The notes: a model not told the origin generated them from the sequence alone. DNA of 64,000 bases from Streptomyces graminofaciens (GCF_030294945.1 NZ_AP018448.1:6912001-6976000); one strand, 5' to 3'. Shown: positions 43,553-52,058, counted from the first letter of the stretch. A program made the numbers and translations.

Positions 43553-43717
43553 TCAGACGGGAAACACATGAGCCACCGTCATCAGCGCCACCACCGTCAG
43601 GAACGCGGCGGCGAAGGAGCGGGCGTGGCGGGTGAGCAGGTCTCGGAGCACGGGGACCTCACAACGGCGGCGGCGGTGGCCGGCTGGTTCGTCCTGCGTG
43701 GTTGACGTGTCGCTCAA
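43553..43717 (-). CDS. Possible small single-TM protein
   Basis: 54 residues from a TTG at 43717 (SDTSTTQDEPAGHRRRR... to ...AHVFPV). The last part, SFAAAFLTVVALMTVAHVFP, is a plausible membrane helix after a basic stretch (RDLLTRHAR). No RBS was seen. It is divergent from the XRE-TPR gene. This is weak. Confidence 0.35.
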   Translation of the reverse strand: MSDTSTTQDEPAGHRRRRCEVPVLRDLLTRHARSFAAAFLTVVALMTVAHVFPV

Positions 43718-43807
43718 CGTAAGCGGTGGGGGTGTCAACTGCAAGAGAAGGGTGGGGAGTTGGGATGAAAAGGCCGACGTGACCGGGCTTACTGGCATGC
43801 TTGCGTC

Positions 43808-45160
43808 ATGGTGGGCATGGCCGAGCGTGACGACCCCGAAGTCATCGGGCGAAGGGTGCAGCGGCTGCGGGCCGAACGCGGGCTGACACAGCGGCAGTTG
43901 GCGGAGCCGGTGTACACGCCCGCCTATGTCTCCACACTGGAGGCCGGCCGCGTACGGGCCTCCGAATCCGCCCTGCGGCATATCGCCGAGCGGCTCGGCG
44001 TGGAGTACGAGGAACTGGTCACGGGGCGGCCCGCCGGGTTCGCCACCGAGGTGCGGCTGCGGCTCACCGGCGCCCAGCGCACCCTCGCCACCGGTGCCAC
44101 CGAGGCCGCCGCGCAGGGGTTCGCGGTCGTGCTCGCCGAGGCCGAGGAGCACGGGCTGGTCGCGGAGGAGGCGGACGCGCTGCTCGGGCTCGGCGAGTGC
44201 GCCCTGGAGAACGGGGATCTGGAAGCCGCCCGGTCACGGTTCGAGCAGGCCGAGCAGCGCCTGGGTGACGCCCCGCTGCCGAGCCGGGTCCCCGCACTGC
44301 GCGGCCGGGCCGTCGCCCACTACCTCGCCGGTGAACTCCGTTACTCCTGCTATCTGTTCGAGTCCACGCTCGACGAGCTCAACCGGAGCGGGATGCATGA
44401 TCCGGATGCGCTGCTGCTGCTCTACACCGGCGTCATCGGCCCCTACATGGACATGGGCGCCCACGCCCGTGCCGCCCAGGCCGCCGAGCTGGCCCTCGCT
44501 CTCGCGCCGCGGTCCGGTGACCCGGCCCTCGTCGCCCGTATGCACCGGTCCGTCGCCCGCACGATGATCGCGGAGGGGCGGATCGCGGAGGCCGATGCCT
44601 CGCTCGCCAAGGCCTCCGAGCTGTACCGGCAGCTCCAGATCCGCACCGAGCTCGCCAACTGCCACTGGATGCGCGGATATCTGTACGCCCAGAACGGCGA
44701 GTACGAGCGTGCCGAGGAGGAACTGCGGGAGGCCCGCCGCATGCTCTCCGCCAAGCGCGCCGCCCTCTACACCAGCCAGGTCGCCGTCGAGCTGGCCGAC
44801 GTGCTCCACCGGAGAGAGAAGTCCGACGAGGCCGCCGATCTGCTGCGCGAGGTGCTGAGCGACCTCAGCCCGGAACGCGGCGCCCTGCACTCCGCCGCCG
44901 CCCACCGCCTCCTCGGCATCATCGCCGAGGACGCCCGCGACACCGAGGTCGCCGAGGAGCACTACGTCCGCGCGCTCAGCCTGCTGGAACGGGCGGGGGC
45001 CGCCGGCGACCTGGCCGACCTGTGCCGGCTGCTGGGTGATCTGTTCCGGCGCACGGGCCGGGTCGAGGCCGCGCTCGACGCGTACCGCACCGGCCTCGGC
45101 CACCGGACCACCCCGGGCACCACGACCCTCGGCCCGGCCCCCGCACAGCCGCCTCTTTGA
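43808..45160 (+). CDS. XRE-family HTH regulator with TPR array
   Basis: 450 residues. The HTH occupies about 12-70 (IGRRVQRLRAERGLTQRQLAEPVYTPAYVSTLEAGRVRASESALRHIAERLGV). The rest is a TPR array (LGECALENGDLEAARSRFEQAEQRL, AHARAAQAAELALALAPR, GYLYAQNGEYERAEEELREARR, AEEHYVRALSLLERAG). This layout fits peptide-responsive or general regulators in actinomycetes. Start ATG at 43808; an ATG at 43817 is alternative. A hairpin follows at 45190-45217. Confidence 0.87.
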   Translation: MVGMAERDDPEVIGRRVQRLRAERGLTQRQLAEPVYTPAYVSTLEAGRVRASESALRHIAERLGVEYEELVTGRPAGFATEVRLRLTGAQRTLATGATEAAAQGFAVVLAEAEEHGLVAEEADALLGLGECALENGDLEAARSRFEQAEQRLGDAPLPSRVPALRGRAVAHYLAGELRYSCYLFESTLDELNRSGMHDPDALLLLYTGVIGPYMDMGAHARAAQAAELALALAPRSGDPALVARMHRSVARTMIAEGRIAEADASLAKASELYRQLQIRTELANCHWMRGYLYAQNGEYERAEEELREARRMLSAKRAALYTSQVAVELADVLHRREKSDEAADLLREVLSDLSPERGALHSAAAHRLLGIIAEDARDTEVAEEHYVRALSLLERAGAAGDLADLCRLLGDLFRRTGRVEAALDAYRTGLGHRTTPGTTTLGPAPAQPPL

Positions 45161-45189
45161 CGATTCCGGGCCCCAGCACAGCCCCGCTG

Positions 45190-45217
45190 GCCGGCCTCCG
45201 CACAGTGCGGAGCCGGC
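45190..45217 (+). terminator. Hairpin after the XRE-TPR gene
   Basis: GCCGG-c-CTCCGCA (45190-45202) pairs with TGCGGAG-CCGGC (45206-45217) around CAG, with one bulged base. Confidence 0.6.
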
Positions 45218-45347
45218 AGAAGAGGGGTGTCATCGACGGCGTACGGCTCGGCCTGCGTGTCCTCGTCCGGGCTGGTCTCAACCCGGCTGGTGCTGATGGC
45301 GGAAGACCTCCTGGAGCGCTGCTCCGGGAGGCGGCCTGAGCCAGGAA

Positions 45348-45370
45348 TCCCCTTCCCTTCAGAAAGGGGA
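45348..45370 (-). terminator. Hairpin downstream of the sigma-operon membrane protein
   Basis: TCCCCTT (45348-45354) pairs with AAGGGGA (45364-45370), just after the minus-strand stop at 45375. Confidence 0.5.
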
Positions 45371-45374
45371 GGAT

Positions 45375-46169
45375 TCAAATGCCGAAGTCCATCTCCGCGA
45401 GCACCTCGCCGTCGGTGCCGTAGACCGTGACCTTGTCCACGGGGTCGCGGAAGTCGAGGGAGTGTTTGAGTTTCTCCGGGACCTCCACCTCGCCGTACCA
45501 GACGCCCCAGCTGGTGTTGCCCTTCAGCCGCAGGACCGTGCCGCCCACCGCCTTGCCGTCGAAGGTCGTGATCTCCACGCGGGCGGCCGCGGACCGCACG
45601 CCGTAGAAGAGGCCGGAGACGAGGTAGCCGTCCGAGATCCCGCCGCCGCCCTGCATGGAGATACCGGGCTCGGTCGTGTCGAGGTTGCCGTCGACGACGC
45701 TGCGGAACTCCTCCAGTGTGAGGGCGCCCGTGTCGGGGTCCGGCTGCCGCCAGTGCTTGCCGTCCGCCGTCAGCCAGAACTCCGTACCGTCCTCGGAGGT
45801 CACCCGCTCGCCCGGAGTCACGAGCCGTACCTTCCCGGCCGGGGGGCCGGTCGGGGTGGGCGAGGGTGTCGTGCGGGGGGCCGTCGCCGGGGGTGACATC
45901 GGCTGGACCGACTCCGAGGGGCCGTCCGGGCGGAAGGCCAGCACCATCAGCGGGGCCAGCAGCAGGGCGCAGCCGCTGCTCAGCGTGGTGGCCCGGCGGA
46001 GGCGCCGACGCCTGCGCCCGTCGCGTTCGATCGCGGCCAGCGGGACCGGCGGCGGGGTGAAGGCGTACGCGGCCTCGGAGAACGCCTCGCGCAGCAGCTC
46101 CCCCGTGTCGGTGGCGGCGGTGCCGTCGTCGTCGAGGGTGCCGTCGGTCCCGGGGGTCGGGTGGTTCAT
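45375..46169 (-). CDS. Membrane-anchored protein paired with SigE-family sigma factor
   Basis: 264 residues. A cytoplasmic N-terminal 50 residues, a basic stretch (RRRRRLRRA), one TM helix at about 61-80 (TTLSSGCALLLAPLMVLAF), a Thr/Pro-rich linker and an outward domain of about 150 residues. That domain (EFWLTADGKHWRQP, EEFRSVVDGNLDTTEPGISMQ, YLVSGLFYGVRSAAARVEITT, SWGVWYGEVEVP) is paralogous to the secreted protein at 46827-47438. It overlaps the sigma gene stop (ATGA), so the two are coupled. Position and topology suggest it acts as an anti-sigma or signal-sensing partner; no classical zinc anti-sigma motif is seen, so that role is inference. Confidence 0.75.
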   Translation of the reverse strand: MNHPTPGTDGTLDDDGTAATDTGELLREAFSEAAYAFTPPPVPLAAIERDGRRRRRLRRATTLSSGCALLLAPLMVLAFRPDGPSESVQPMSPPATAPRTTPSPTPTGPPAGKVRLVTPGERVTSEDGTEFWLTADGKHWRQPDPDTGALTLEEFRSVVDGNLDTTEPGISMQGGGGISDGYLVSGLFYGVRSAAARVEITTFDGKAVGGTVLRLKGNTSWGVWYGEVEVPEKLKHSLDFRDPVDKVTVYGTDGEVLAEMDFGI

Positions 46170-46744
46170 GGGCGGGCTCCGGGGACGGGCGAGGGGGGCG
46201 CCGGGGCGAACGACGGGGTGGTGGTGAACGAAGGGTGGGCGCGCAGGGCCGTCAGGCCGCGGCGGAGGTGGGTCTTGACCGTGCCGAGCGAGCAGCCGAG
46301 CAGTTCGGCGATCTCGTTCTCGCCCAGGTCCTCCCAGTAACGCAGCACCAGCACGGACCGCTGCCGGGCCGAGAGTTCCGTGAGGGCCTGGGTGAGCGCG
46401 GCCCGCTGGGCGATCGACTCGGCGTGCCCGGCCTGGGGCTCGTGCACCCGCTCCGGCAGGAACGGCATCAGCAGATGGGCGACCCGTCTCTTCCGTACGC
46501 GGCTGATGTTGTTGTTGACCAGCGACCGCCGTACGTAGAAGTCGACCTCGTCGCGCGGTATGCGCCGCCAGCGGGAGTACACCTTCGCCAGCGTGGTCTG
46601 CACGAGGTCCTCGGCCTCGTGGAAGTCGCCGGTCAGCATGTGCGCGGTGCGCACCAGACGGGGCCAGGCCGCGGTGGCGTACGCGGCGAAGTCGCCGCCG
46701 GCGGCGGCGGTCGCCTCAGGCGATCCGGATGTCGTGTGCGGCAC
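46166..46744 (-). CDS. SigE-family ECF RNA polymerase sigma factor
   Basis: 192 residues. Region 2 (DFAAYATAAWPRLVRTAHMLTGDFHEAEDLVQTTLAKVYSRWRRI) and region 4 (ALTELSARQRSVLVLRYWEDLGENEIAELLGCSLGTVKTHLRRGLTAL) are complete. It would direct RNA polymerase to promoters of an unknown regulon, likely autoregulated. The GTG at 46744 follows GAGGA; a GTG at 46804 would add a 20-residue Pro/Ser leader. Its stop overlaps the start of the membrane protein. Confidence 0.87.
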   Translation of the reverse strand: MPHTTSGSPEATAAAGGDFAAYATAAWPRLVRTAHMLTGDFHEAEDLVQTTLAKVYSRWRRIPRDEVDFYVRRSLVNNNISRVRKRRVAHLLMPFLPERVHEPQAGHAESIAQRAALTQALTELSARQRSVLVLRYWEDLGENEIAELLGCSLGTVKTHLRRGLTALRAHPSFTTTPSFAPAPPSPVPGARP

Positions 46745-46826
46745 GGACGACGGTCCTCGGGTCGGGAACGTGGGGTGGAAGGGGGATGGGGCACCGGACG
46801 GCACCCCACCCCTTCTCGTCTTCTGG

Positions 46827-47438
46827 TCAGAACCTCGGCAGCTGGGCGTAGACCCGGCCCTTGGTGTCGTAGACGGTCACCGCCCCGAGATAGTCCCCGG
46901 TGTCCCCGCCGGCCGGCACCTTGGCCGTGGCGTACCAGACGCCCCAGCCGGGCTTTCCGGCCAGTTGCAGCAGCTTGCCTCGGATCACGGTCCCCGCGCT
47001 GGTCTCGATCTCCACGCGGGAGGCGGTGCCCTTGCCGCCGTAGTAGAGGCCGGAGAGGTAGTAGCGGCTGTCGGTGCCCGAAGACTGCATGGTCACGCCG
47101 GGCTGGCTCAGGTCGACGTTGCCGTCGACGACGCTGCGGAACTGCGGCTCGTCGGGCAGCGTCGGCTCGATCCAGTGCTTGCCCTCCGCCGTGAGCCACA
47201 GCTCGAAGCCGGGCGCGGCGACGACATGCTCACCGGCCGCGACGATACGCGGCGTCGGCGCCTTTTTGGCGTCCGCCTTCTTGGCCTGGTACGCGGCGGC
47301 CACCGCCGTGCCGTGCGCCGTCTCCCCCCGCGAGACGGCGTACGACGCGGTCGGCGCCCCCGCGAGCAGCGCGGTGAGCGCGGCGGCGGCGACGTATCCA
47401 TAGGTCCTTGACCGTGTTCGAGACTGCATCCGTGCCAT
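46827..47438 (-). CDS. Secreted paralogue of the sigma-linked membrane protein
   Basis: 203 residues with a Sec signal (YGYVAAAALTALLAGAPTASYA). The mature part (FELWLTAEGKHWIEP, PQFRSVVDGNVDLSQPGVTMQ, YYLSGLYYGGKGTASRVEIET, GWGVWYATAKVP) aligns with the outward domain of the membrane protein encoded two genes away, on the far side of the sigma gene. Both proteins likely bind the same ligand or partner. Start is ATG at 47438 (or 47429). Function unknown. Confidence 0.75.
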   Translation of the reverse strand: MARMQSRTRSRTYGYVAAAALTALLAGAPTASYAVSRGETAHGTAVAAAYQAKKADAKKAPTPRIVAAGEHVVAAPGFELWLTAEGKHWIEPTLPDEPQFRSVVDGNVDLSQPGVTMQSSGTDSRYYLSGLYYGGKGTASRVEIETSAGTVIRGKLLQLAGKPGWGVWYATAKVPAGGDTGDYLGAVTVYDTKGRVYAQLPRF

Positions 47439-47588
47439 GAACGGACAACCCCCAGTGGTGTGTGGTGTGTGCTGTGCCGGTGGGCCCCCGGTGGTCGGCC
47501 GGAGGCGTCGAACACCCCTGTAAACCCCGGGCGTCGGGGAACGGATGACACACGCGCCCCGATTTTTTCAGGCTTCACGTACGCCGCA

Positions 47589-47625
47589 GGGGCGTGCCCG
47601 GCGTATGTGACGCCGGGCACGCCCC
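47589..47625 (-). terminator. Hairpin terminator near the 3' end of the 47659-48840 gene
   Basis: GGGGCGTGCCCGGCG (47589-47603) pairs perfectly with CGCCGGGCACGCCCC (47611-47625), 7-base loop. Confidence 0.75.
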
Positions 47626-47658
47626 CTGGGGACGCCCTCTCGGGGAGGGAAGGTCGGA

Positions 47659-48840
47659 TCAGAACTTGCCGTAGCGGCCGGTGAGGTCCGCCTCGGGGCA
47701 GGTGGCCGAGCCGATCAGGCAGGCGGTGCCGGCGTGCTTGCGGGTGTAGACCTTGGTGACCTGGCCGCCGTCGTAGATGTAGATGAAGTTGTTCGGGAAC
47801 AGGCGGTGCTTGCCGGAGCGGATGGTGTAGTTGCCGCTCTTGGTCATGTTGATGGTGAAGGCGCCGTCGGCCGCGCCCTTGACCCCGCCGAGGCCCTTGC
47901 AGAACGGGTTGGTGGCGTGGACGACCATCCGGAGGTCCACGGAGTTGCCGCTCGCGCCCAGCCGCTTGCCGTAGGTGTCCTTGGCGGTGGCGGTCTTCTT
48001 GGCGACCAGCTTGCCGTTGTCCTTGCGGTACACGGTGGTGGGGTTGATGTGCTTGTTGAACACCACCTTCTTGTTGCTCCAGGTGATGGTGGCGTGCAGC
48101 GCGAAGCGGTACTTGCTCGACTTCCAGTTGAAGTCGGTGTGGGCGTCGCCGCCGAACTTGAAGTTCTTGCCGTACTCACAGCCCGCGAGGGGGGCGCTGA
48201 CGTACTTGTCCGGGATGAAGCCGGTCCAGGTCAGCGTGGTCGTGCTGGCCGCGCCGGCGGCGGTCGCCCGCTCGACGGCCTCCTGGCGCAGCCCGGTCAG
48301 CGACCCGGAGGCCGGGACGGCGACCTTCATGCCGTACAGCCGGGAGTTCGGGGCGCCGCTCTTTGGCAGCACCGGCACGACCTGGTAGCCGTACTCGGCG
48401 CCGGCCTTCACCGCGGTGTCGCGGAAGGAGGTCACGCCCGCGCCCAGCGTGGCTATGTCCTTGCCGTCGCGGACGACGACGTAGCGGGCGTCCTTCGCGT
48501 AGCCCTTCCAGGACAGTTCGACGAAGCCCTTGCCGGCCGCGGCGGTGACGCCCTGGTCGGCCATGGAGGTGTCGACGACCGCGGTCTCGCCCGAGGCCGC
48601 CCGTGCGACGCCGAAGCCCTGCGCGTCGAGGACCTTGCCCTGGGCGCTCTTCGCGTCGAAGCCGGACACGTCCGTCAGCTTGTCGGCGGAGAGCGCGGAG
48701 ACGGAGAACGCCGCGGCGGCCGGCCGTACGCCCTGGTCTGCGGTGGTGCCGGTCGAAGCGGACGCCTGGAAGGCCGCGCCCACGAGGGTCAGCGGGGCCA
48801 GGGACAGCGCCGCTACCTTCGCCACACGAGAAACCTGCAC
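47659..48840 (-). CDS. Secreted hypothetical protein
   Basis: 393 residues, GTG at 48840 after AAAGGGA. A Sec signal (VAKVAALSLAPLTLVGAAFQASA) precedes an Ala/Val-rich segment, one fibronectin-like segment (VELSWKGYAKDARYVVVRDGKD), and a C-terminal region of about 190 residues with four Cys (CEYGKNF, NPFCKGL, TACLIGSATCPEA), which could form two disulphides. It stands alone with its own terminator. Its promoter carries two copies of the CACTGCCC motif. Function unknown. Confidence 0.75.
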   Translation of the reverse strand: MQVSRVAKVAALSLAPLTLVGAAFQASASTGTTADQGVRPAAAAFSVSALSADKLTDVSGFDAKSAQGKVLDAQGFGVARAASGETAVVDTSMADQGVTAAAGKGFVELSWKGYAKDARYVVVRDGKDIATLGAGVTSFRDTAVKAGAEYGYQVVPVLPKSGAPNSRLYGMKVAVPASGSLTGLRQEAVERATAAGAASTTTLTWTGFIPDKYVSAPLAGCEYGKNFKFGGDAHTDFNWKSSKYRFALHATITWSNKKVVFNKHINPTTVYRKDNGKLVAKKTATAKDTYGKRLGASGNSVDLRMVVHATNPFCKGLGGVKGAADGAFTINMTKSGNYTIRSGKHRLFPNNFIYIYDGGQVTKVYTRKHAGTACLIGSATCPEADLTGRYGKF

Positions 48841-48878
48841 GATTCATTCCCTTTCGTCTGCGCCAAGCACTGCCGACG

Positions 48879-48890
48879 ACCTTAGGAATC
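48879..48890 (-). promoter_or_regulatory. Putative -10 region of the 48840 promoter (GATTCCTAAGGT)
   Basis: Minus-strand GATTCCTAAGGT resembles GATTCATAGGTT at 52699-52710 before the other secreted gene. It lies 27 bp downstream of the proximal CACTGCCCC copy. Confidence 0.4.
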
Positions 48891-48917
48891 AGGGGTGCCG
48901 GGGCGTAAGTGACTCCT

Positions 48918-48941
48918 GGGGCAGTGCCCGGAAGGGCAGTG
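48918..48941 (-). promoter_or_regulatory. Two CACTGCCC operator copies upstream of the 48840 secreted gene
   Basis: Minus strand CACTGCCC at 48934-48941 and CACTGCCCC at 48918-48926 lie 78-101 bp before the GTG at 48840. Read together they also form an imperfect inverted repeat of the type CTGGGGCAGTGCCC. The same 9-mer occurs before two further genes. Confidence 0.5.
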
Positions 48942-48972
48942 CCCCAGAGGGAGGGCGCTCGTGACAGGGATT

Positions 48973-49056
48973 TGGGAACCCAGGGACCCAGGGACCAGGG
49001 ACTGGGAGCTCAGGAACCCAGGGACTGGGGGCTGAGGGCTGGGGGCTCAGGGGTTT
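48973..49056. repeat. GGGACCCA/GGGACTGGG short direct repeats
   Basis: A purine-rich run of degenerate GGGA(C)CCAGGGA and CTGGGGGCT units lies between the 48840 promoter and the DUF4190 stop. No gene in it. Confidence 0.45.
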
Positions 49057-49385
49057 CAGGTGCTGAGGGCGACGATCGCGAAGAGCGGGTAGAGCGCGCC
49101 GATCGCGCCGGTGACGAGACCGATGGCGCACTTGCCGCGGTTGAGACGGCGGCCCAGGCCGAGGGCGGCGAAGGTGACGGCGAGGACGCCGAACAGGATC
49201 GCGAGGACACCGGCGAACAGCGAGGTGACCAGGGCGAGGACCCCGAACCCGACGGAGACGGGGCCGTAGAGGCTCGCGGGGCTGTCCATGGACGCGGCGG
49301 AGGTGGTGGACACGGTGGACATGGCGGACGTGGCGGATGCGGTGGATCCGTTGGGTGCGCTGGGGGTGCTCGATTCGGTCGTCAT
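49056..49385 (-). CDS. DUF4190-type small membrane protein
   Basis: 109 residues with a Ser/Thr/Ala-rich N-terminus and two TM helices joined by a short loop (GPVSVGFGVLALVTSLFAGVLAILFGVLAVTFAALGLG, then CAIGLVTGAIGALYPLFAIVAL), including the Gly-rich spacing of DUF4190. ATG at 49385 with GAGGT upstream. It is divergent from the lipoprotein gene at 49648. Confidence 0.75.
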   Translation of the reverse strand: MTTESSTPSAPNGSTASATSAMSTVSTTSAASMDSPASLYGPVSVGFGVLALVTSLFAGVLAILFGVLAVTFAALGLGRRLNRGKCAIGLVTGAIGALYPLFAIVALST

Positions 49386-49647
49386 GTCGGATACCTCGCC
49401 GTCGGTCGTGGGCGTTCCCCGTTGCGCGGGAACGATCGTGGGGATGATCGCGGACTCCCGCGTGCCCATCATGCACCCCGGCCCGCCGGACGGGTCGGCC
49501 ACCCCGACGCGGTCCCGACCGCCTCGTCCGGAGCAGTGCGCTGCGCCGAGTGAGGGATCTGCTCACCCGTACGCCCCCGCTGCGCTGGTCGGCGGGCCCG
49601 GCCGGTGTTGCCGTGGAGCAAACATCGTGCTCTCGGGAGGCTCCGCC

Positions 49648-50532
49648 ATGCGTCGTCCGTACCGTGTCATCGCCCAGGTCGTGGGTGCCGCAGTGCTCGT
49701 GGGGGCTGCGGCCTGCACGGTCGGCGACGGGGGCGGGGGAGGGGACGTGGATACGGGTACGGGTACCGGCATGGGTACGGAGAAGGGGCGGGGCGCGGGC
49801 ACCGCCTCGCCTGCGGCGCCGCGGCCCTCGACACCCGCCGCCCCGCCCACCACCCCCGCCCTCACCGACGACGGCGCGAGGAAAGCCCTGTTGCGCGTCA
49901 AGGACCTCGGCGGGACCTGGGCCGATACACAGGGCGCGGCGACCTGGCGCGACGGGCTGCTCAAGGGCCGGACCGACCGCCCCGAGTGCCAGCAGCTCCT
50001 CGACACCTTCTACGCCGAGGACCTGCTCGGCGAGCCGACGGGCGGCACGGCGGTCACCGGCTTCGACGACGACGAGTACGGCGCCCAACTGCGCTACCAG
50101 GTGGGCGCGTACGAGCCGCGTGACGTCGACGCCCGCCTGGAGAAGGTCCGTCAACTCCTCGGCAGCTGCGGTGAGTTCACCATCACCAGTGTGCGGGGCG
50201 CGGAGTACGCCGCGCAGGTCGAGCCCGTGGAACTCCCGGGCTCGCTCGGTGACGCGCGCCAGGGCCTGAGGCTGATCGTGAGCGGGTTCGACGTCGACGG
50301 CGAGGAGGGTGCCCTGACCCTCGACCTGGCCACCGTACGTGTCGGCGACAACGCGGCCCTCCTCACCCACGGCGGTCTCTACGGCATCGACGACTCGACC
50401 ACGCGGGAGGCGGCCCGGGTCGGGGCGAAGCGGCTGAAGGAAGCGGTCACTTCCGCTTCGCGGCGGGCGTCGGGGTCGCCGTCGGGGTCGCCGTCGGTGC
50501 CGGCTTCGCCGCCTCCTTCAGCAGTGGAGTGA
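49648..50532 (+). CDS. Lipoprotein with possible sensor domain
   Basis: 294 residues, ATG at 49648 after GGGAGG. Lipobox AAAC-T at the end of a signal (VIAQVVGAAVLVGAAAC) means it is membrane-anchored outside. A Gly/Thr and Pro-rich linker precedes a domain of about 170 residues (ALLRVKDLGGTW, ECQQLLDTFY, EYGAQLRYQVGAYEPRDVDARLEKVRQLLGSCGEFTITS) seen in Streptomyces sensor-type lipoproteins. The Ser/Pro tail overlaps antisense with the TlpA gene end by 86 bp. Confidence 0.75.
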   Translation: MRRPYRVIAQVVGAAVLVGAAACTVGDGGGGGDVDTGTGTGMGTEKGRGAGTASPAAPRPSTPAAPPTTPALTDDGARKALLRVKDLGGTWADTQGAATWRDGLLKGRTDRPECQQLLDTFYAEDLLGEPTGGTAVTGFDDDEYGAQLRYQVGAYEPRDVDARLEKVRQLLGSCGEFTITSVRGAEYAAQVEPVELPGSLGDARQGLRLIVSGFDVDGEEGALTLDLATVRVGDNAALLTHGGLYGIDDSTTREAARVGAKRLKEAVTSASRRASGSPSGSPSVPASPPPSAVE

Positions 50533-51292
50533 GGATCTGCGTCAACGCCTTCTCGGACACCGGCGCCTGGATGGACCTGGCGATCCTGCCCTCCCGGTCG
50601 ACGAACAGGGTGAAGGGGAGTACCTGGGGGTTCACGAGCCCGGCCGGCAGTTCGAGGAACTGCTTGCCGCCCGGGTCGTGCAGGCTCGGGTACGACAGGC
50701 CGTACTCCTTCTGGAACGCGAGGCCGCTGCCGCTGTCGTTGTCCGTGTCGATGCCCAGCACCCGTACGCCCTGGTCGCGCAACTTCTTCTGCGTACGGTC
50801 CAGGGCGGGGGACTCCGCGCGGCAGGGGCCGCAGAAGGAGGCCCAGGCGTTGACCACGACGATCTCGCCCCGGTAGTCGGAGAGGCGCACCTTGTCGCCG
50901 GTCAGGGTGGTGCCGGAGAAGTCGGGGGCGTCGACGCGGTCACCGGGCGCGAAGCTCTTGAGCAGCGTGGCGCCCGACCGGCTCGACGTGCCGTCCTGCC
51001 CGGCGTCCAGCGGGATCGTCTCGGGGGAGGCGCAGGCCGTGAGCACGAGGGTGAGGGCGAGGGCGAGGGTGAGACCGGTGGTGGCGGTGACGGCTCGGGC
51101 CTGTGCCCGGCCTCGGCCTTGCCCTTGGTCTCGGACTTGGCCTTGCCCTTGCCCTTGCCCTTGGTCTCGGACTTGCCCTTGGTCTCGGACTTGGCCTTGG
51201 TCTCGGAGTTGCCCTTGGCTTTGGCCTTGCCCATGGCCTCGGGTCCTGGCTCGGGCCTGGCCTCGGTCTCGGGGAAGCCTCTTCGGCGGCAT
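50447..51292 (-). CDS. TlpA-type thioredoxin-fold lipoprotein with repeat-rich N-terminus
   Basis: 281 residues. The thioredoxin domain (VDAPDFSGTTLTGDKVRLSDYRGEIVVVNAWASFCGPCRAESPAL) has a CGPC active site, expected to carry out disulphide exchange outside the membrane, e.g. in cytochrome c maturation. The lipoprotein signal (GLTLALALTLVLTAC) is preceded by an unusual leader of about 70 residues made of RDQGQ/GQGQ repeats. The only start in frame is the ATG at 51292. The end overlaps the convergent lipoprotein gene. Confidence 0.8.
   Translation of the reverse strand: MPPKRLPRDRGQARARTRGHGQGQSQGQLRDQGQVRDQGQVRDQGQGQGQGQVRDQGQGRGRAQARAVTATTGLTLALALTLVLTACASPETIPLDAGQDGTSSRSGATLLKSFAPGDRVDAPDFSGTTLTGDKVRLSDYRGEIVVVNAWASFCGPCRAESPALDRTQKKLRDQGVRVLGIDTDNDSGSGLAFQKEYGLSYPSLHDPGGKQFLELPAGLVNPQVLPFTLFVDREGRIARSIQAPVSEKALTQILTPLLKEAAKPAPTATPTATPTPAAKRK
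51110..51240 (-). repeat. Tandem repeats encoding the RDQGQ leader of the TlpA protein
   Basis: Degenerate CTTGCCCTTGGTCTCGGA-type units repeat with 6- and 18-bp periods. An overlapping frame would read KSETKGK repeats. Confidence 0.6.
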
Positions 51293-51306
51293 GCGGTCGG
51301 CCGGGC

Positions 51307-51807
51307 TCACCGGCCGTTGGGGAGGATGCACTTGCCGTCCTTCCGCTCGATCGGTTTCACCACGTCGCTGAGGCTCACCAGGACACTGTCGATCTCCGTG
51401 ATCCGGTCGGAGACGAAGGCCTCCACGGCCGGGTTCCGCCCGTAGGTGATGAGGATCTTCCGGCCCTGCTCGGCGGACCGGGACTCGCGGAACACCCAGT
51501 CGACACCGTTGACGCCGAAACACGGGTCCGTGGTCCGGGCGGGCGGCTCCAGGCCGCAGCGCAGCACCACCGTGCCGTCGCCCCAGACGGCCACGCCCGG
51601 GGTGGAGGTGTCGTCGCGCTCGTGGCCGGCGATCCGGTCGGGGTAGTGGTCGGCGATCCGGGCGCACGCGGGGTCGTCGGCCCGCGCGGCGGGCTCGACC
51701 CGGACGGCGGGCGAGGTGGACCGCTGCGCCACGACGGCGGCGGTGACCGCCGCCGCGCCTCCCACGAGACCGATGGCGGCCAGCCCGCGTTTGGACGGTC
51801 TCCTCAT
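51307..51807 (-). CDS. DUF3515-family secreted or anchored protein
   Basis: 166 residues. An N-terminal hydrophobic helix (GLAAIGLVGGAAAVTAAVVA) is followed by a compact domain with family features: CARIADHYPDRIAGHERDDTSTPGVAVWGDGTVVLRCGLEPPARTTDPCFGVNGVDWVF, including three conserved Cys, plus a later Cys in GKCILPNG. ATG at 51807. A CACTGCCCC site lies 88 bp upstream. It ends just before the TlpA gene and may be co-transcribed with it. Confidence 0.83.
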   Translation of the reverse strand: MRRPSKRGLAAIGLVGGAAAVTAAVVAQRSTSPAVRVEPAARADDPACARIADHYPDRIAGHERDDTSTPGVAVWGDGTVVLRCGLEPPARTTDPCFGVNGVDWVFRESRSAEQGRKILITYGRNPAVEAFVSDRITEIDSVLVSLSDVVKPIERKDGKCILPNGR

Positions 51808-51894
51808 CGCACTCAACCCCCGTACGTCTTCCGGTTGCCCGGTCGACGCTACGCGAGAGGGCGGTCCGGATCGCATCAGGGGGTGTCGTCCATC

Positions 51895-51903
51895 GGGGCA
51901 GTG
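51895..51903 (-). promoter_or_regulatory. CACTGCCCC motif upstream of the DUF3515 gene
   Basis: Minus-strand CACTGCCCC, 88 bp before the ATG at 51807, the same 9-mer as at 48918 and 52664. Confidence 0.45.
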
Positions 51904-52058
51904 GCCCCGGGGACACCTCCCGAAGAGACGTCGCGAACAGGGGTGATCCCTGCCTAGGTTCGGATCGGGCACAGGAAGCGGCAGCGGGCGAAGAGGCCCG
52001 CCCCGGTGCAAGGGGCCCGCCACGCGGCGAGCCCCTTGCACCGGCATGCAGGGGTGCG

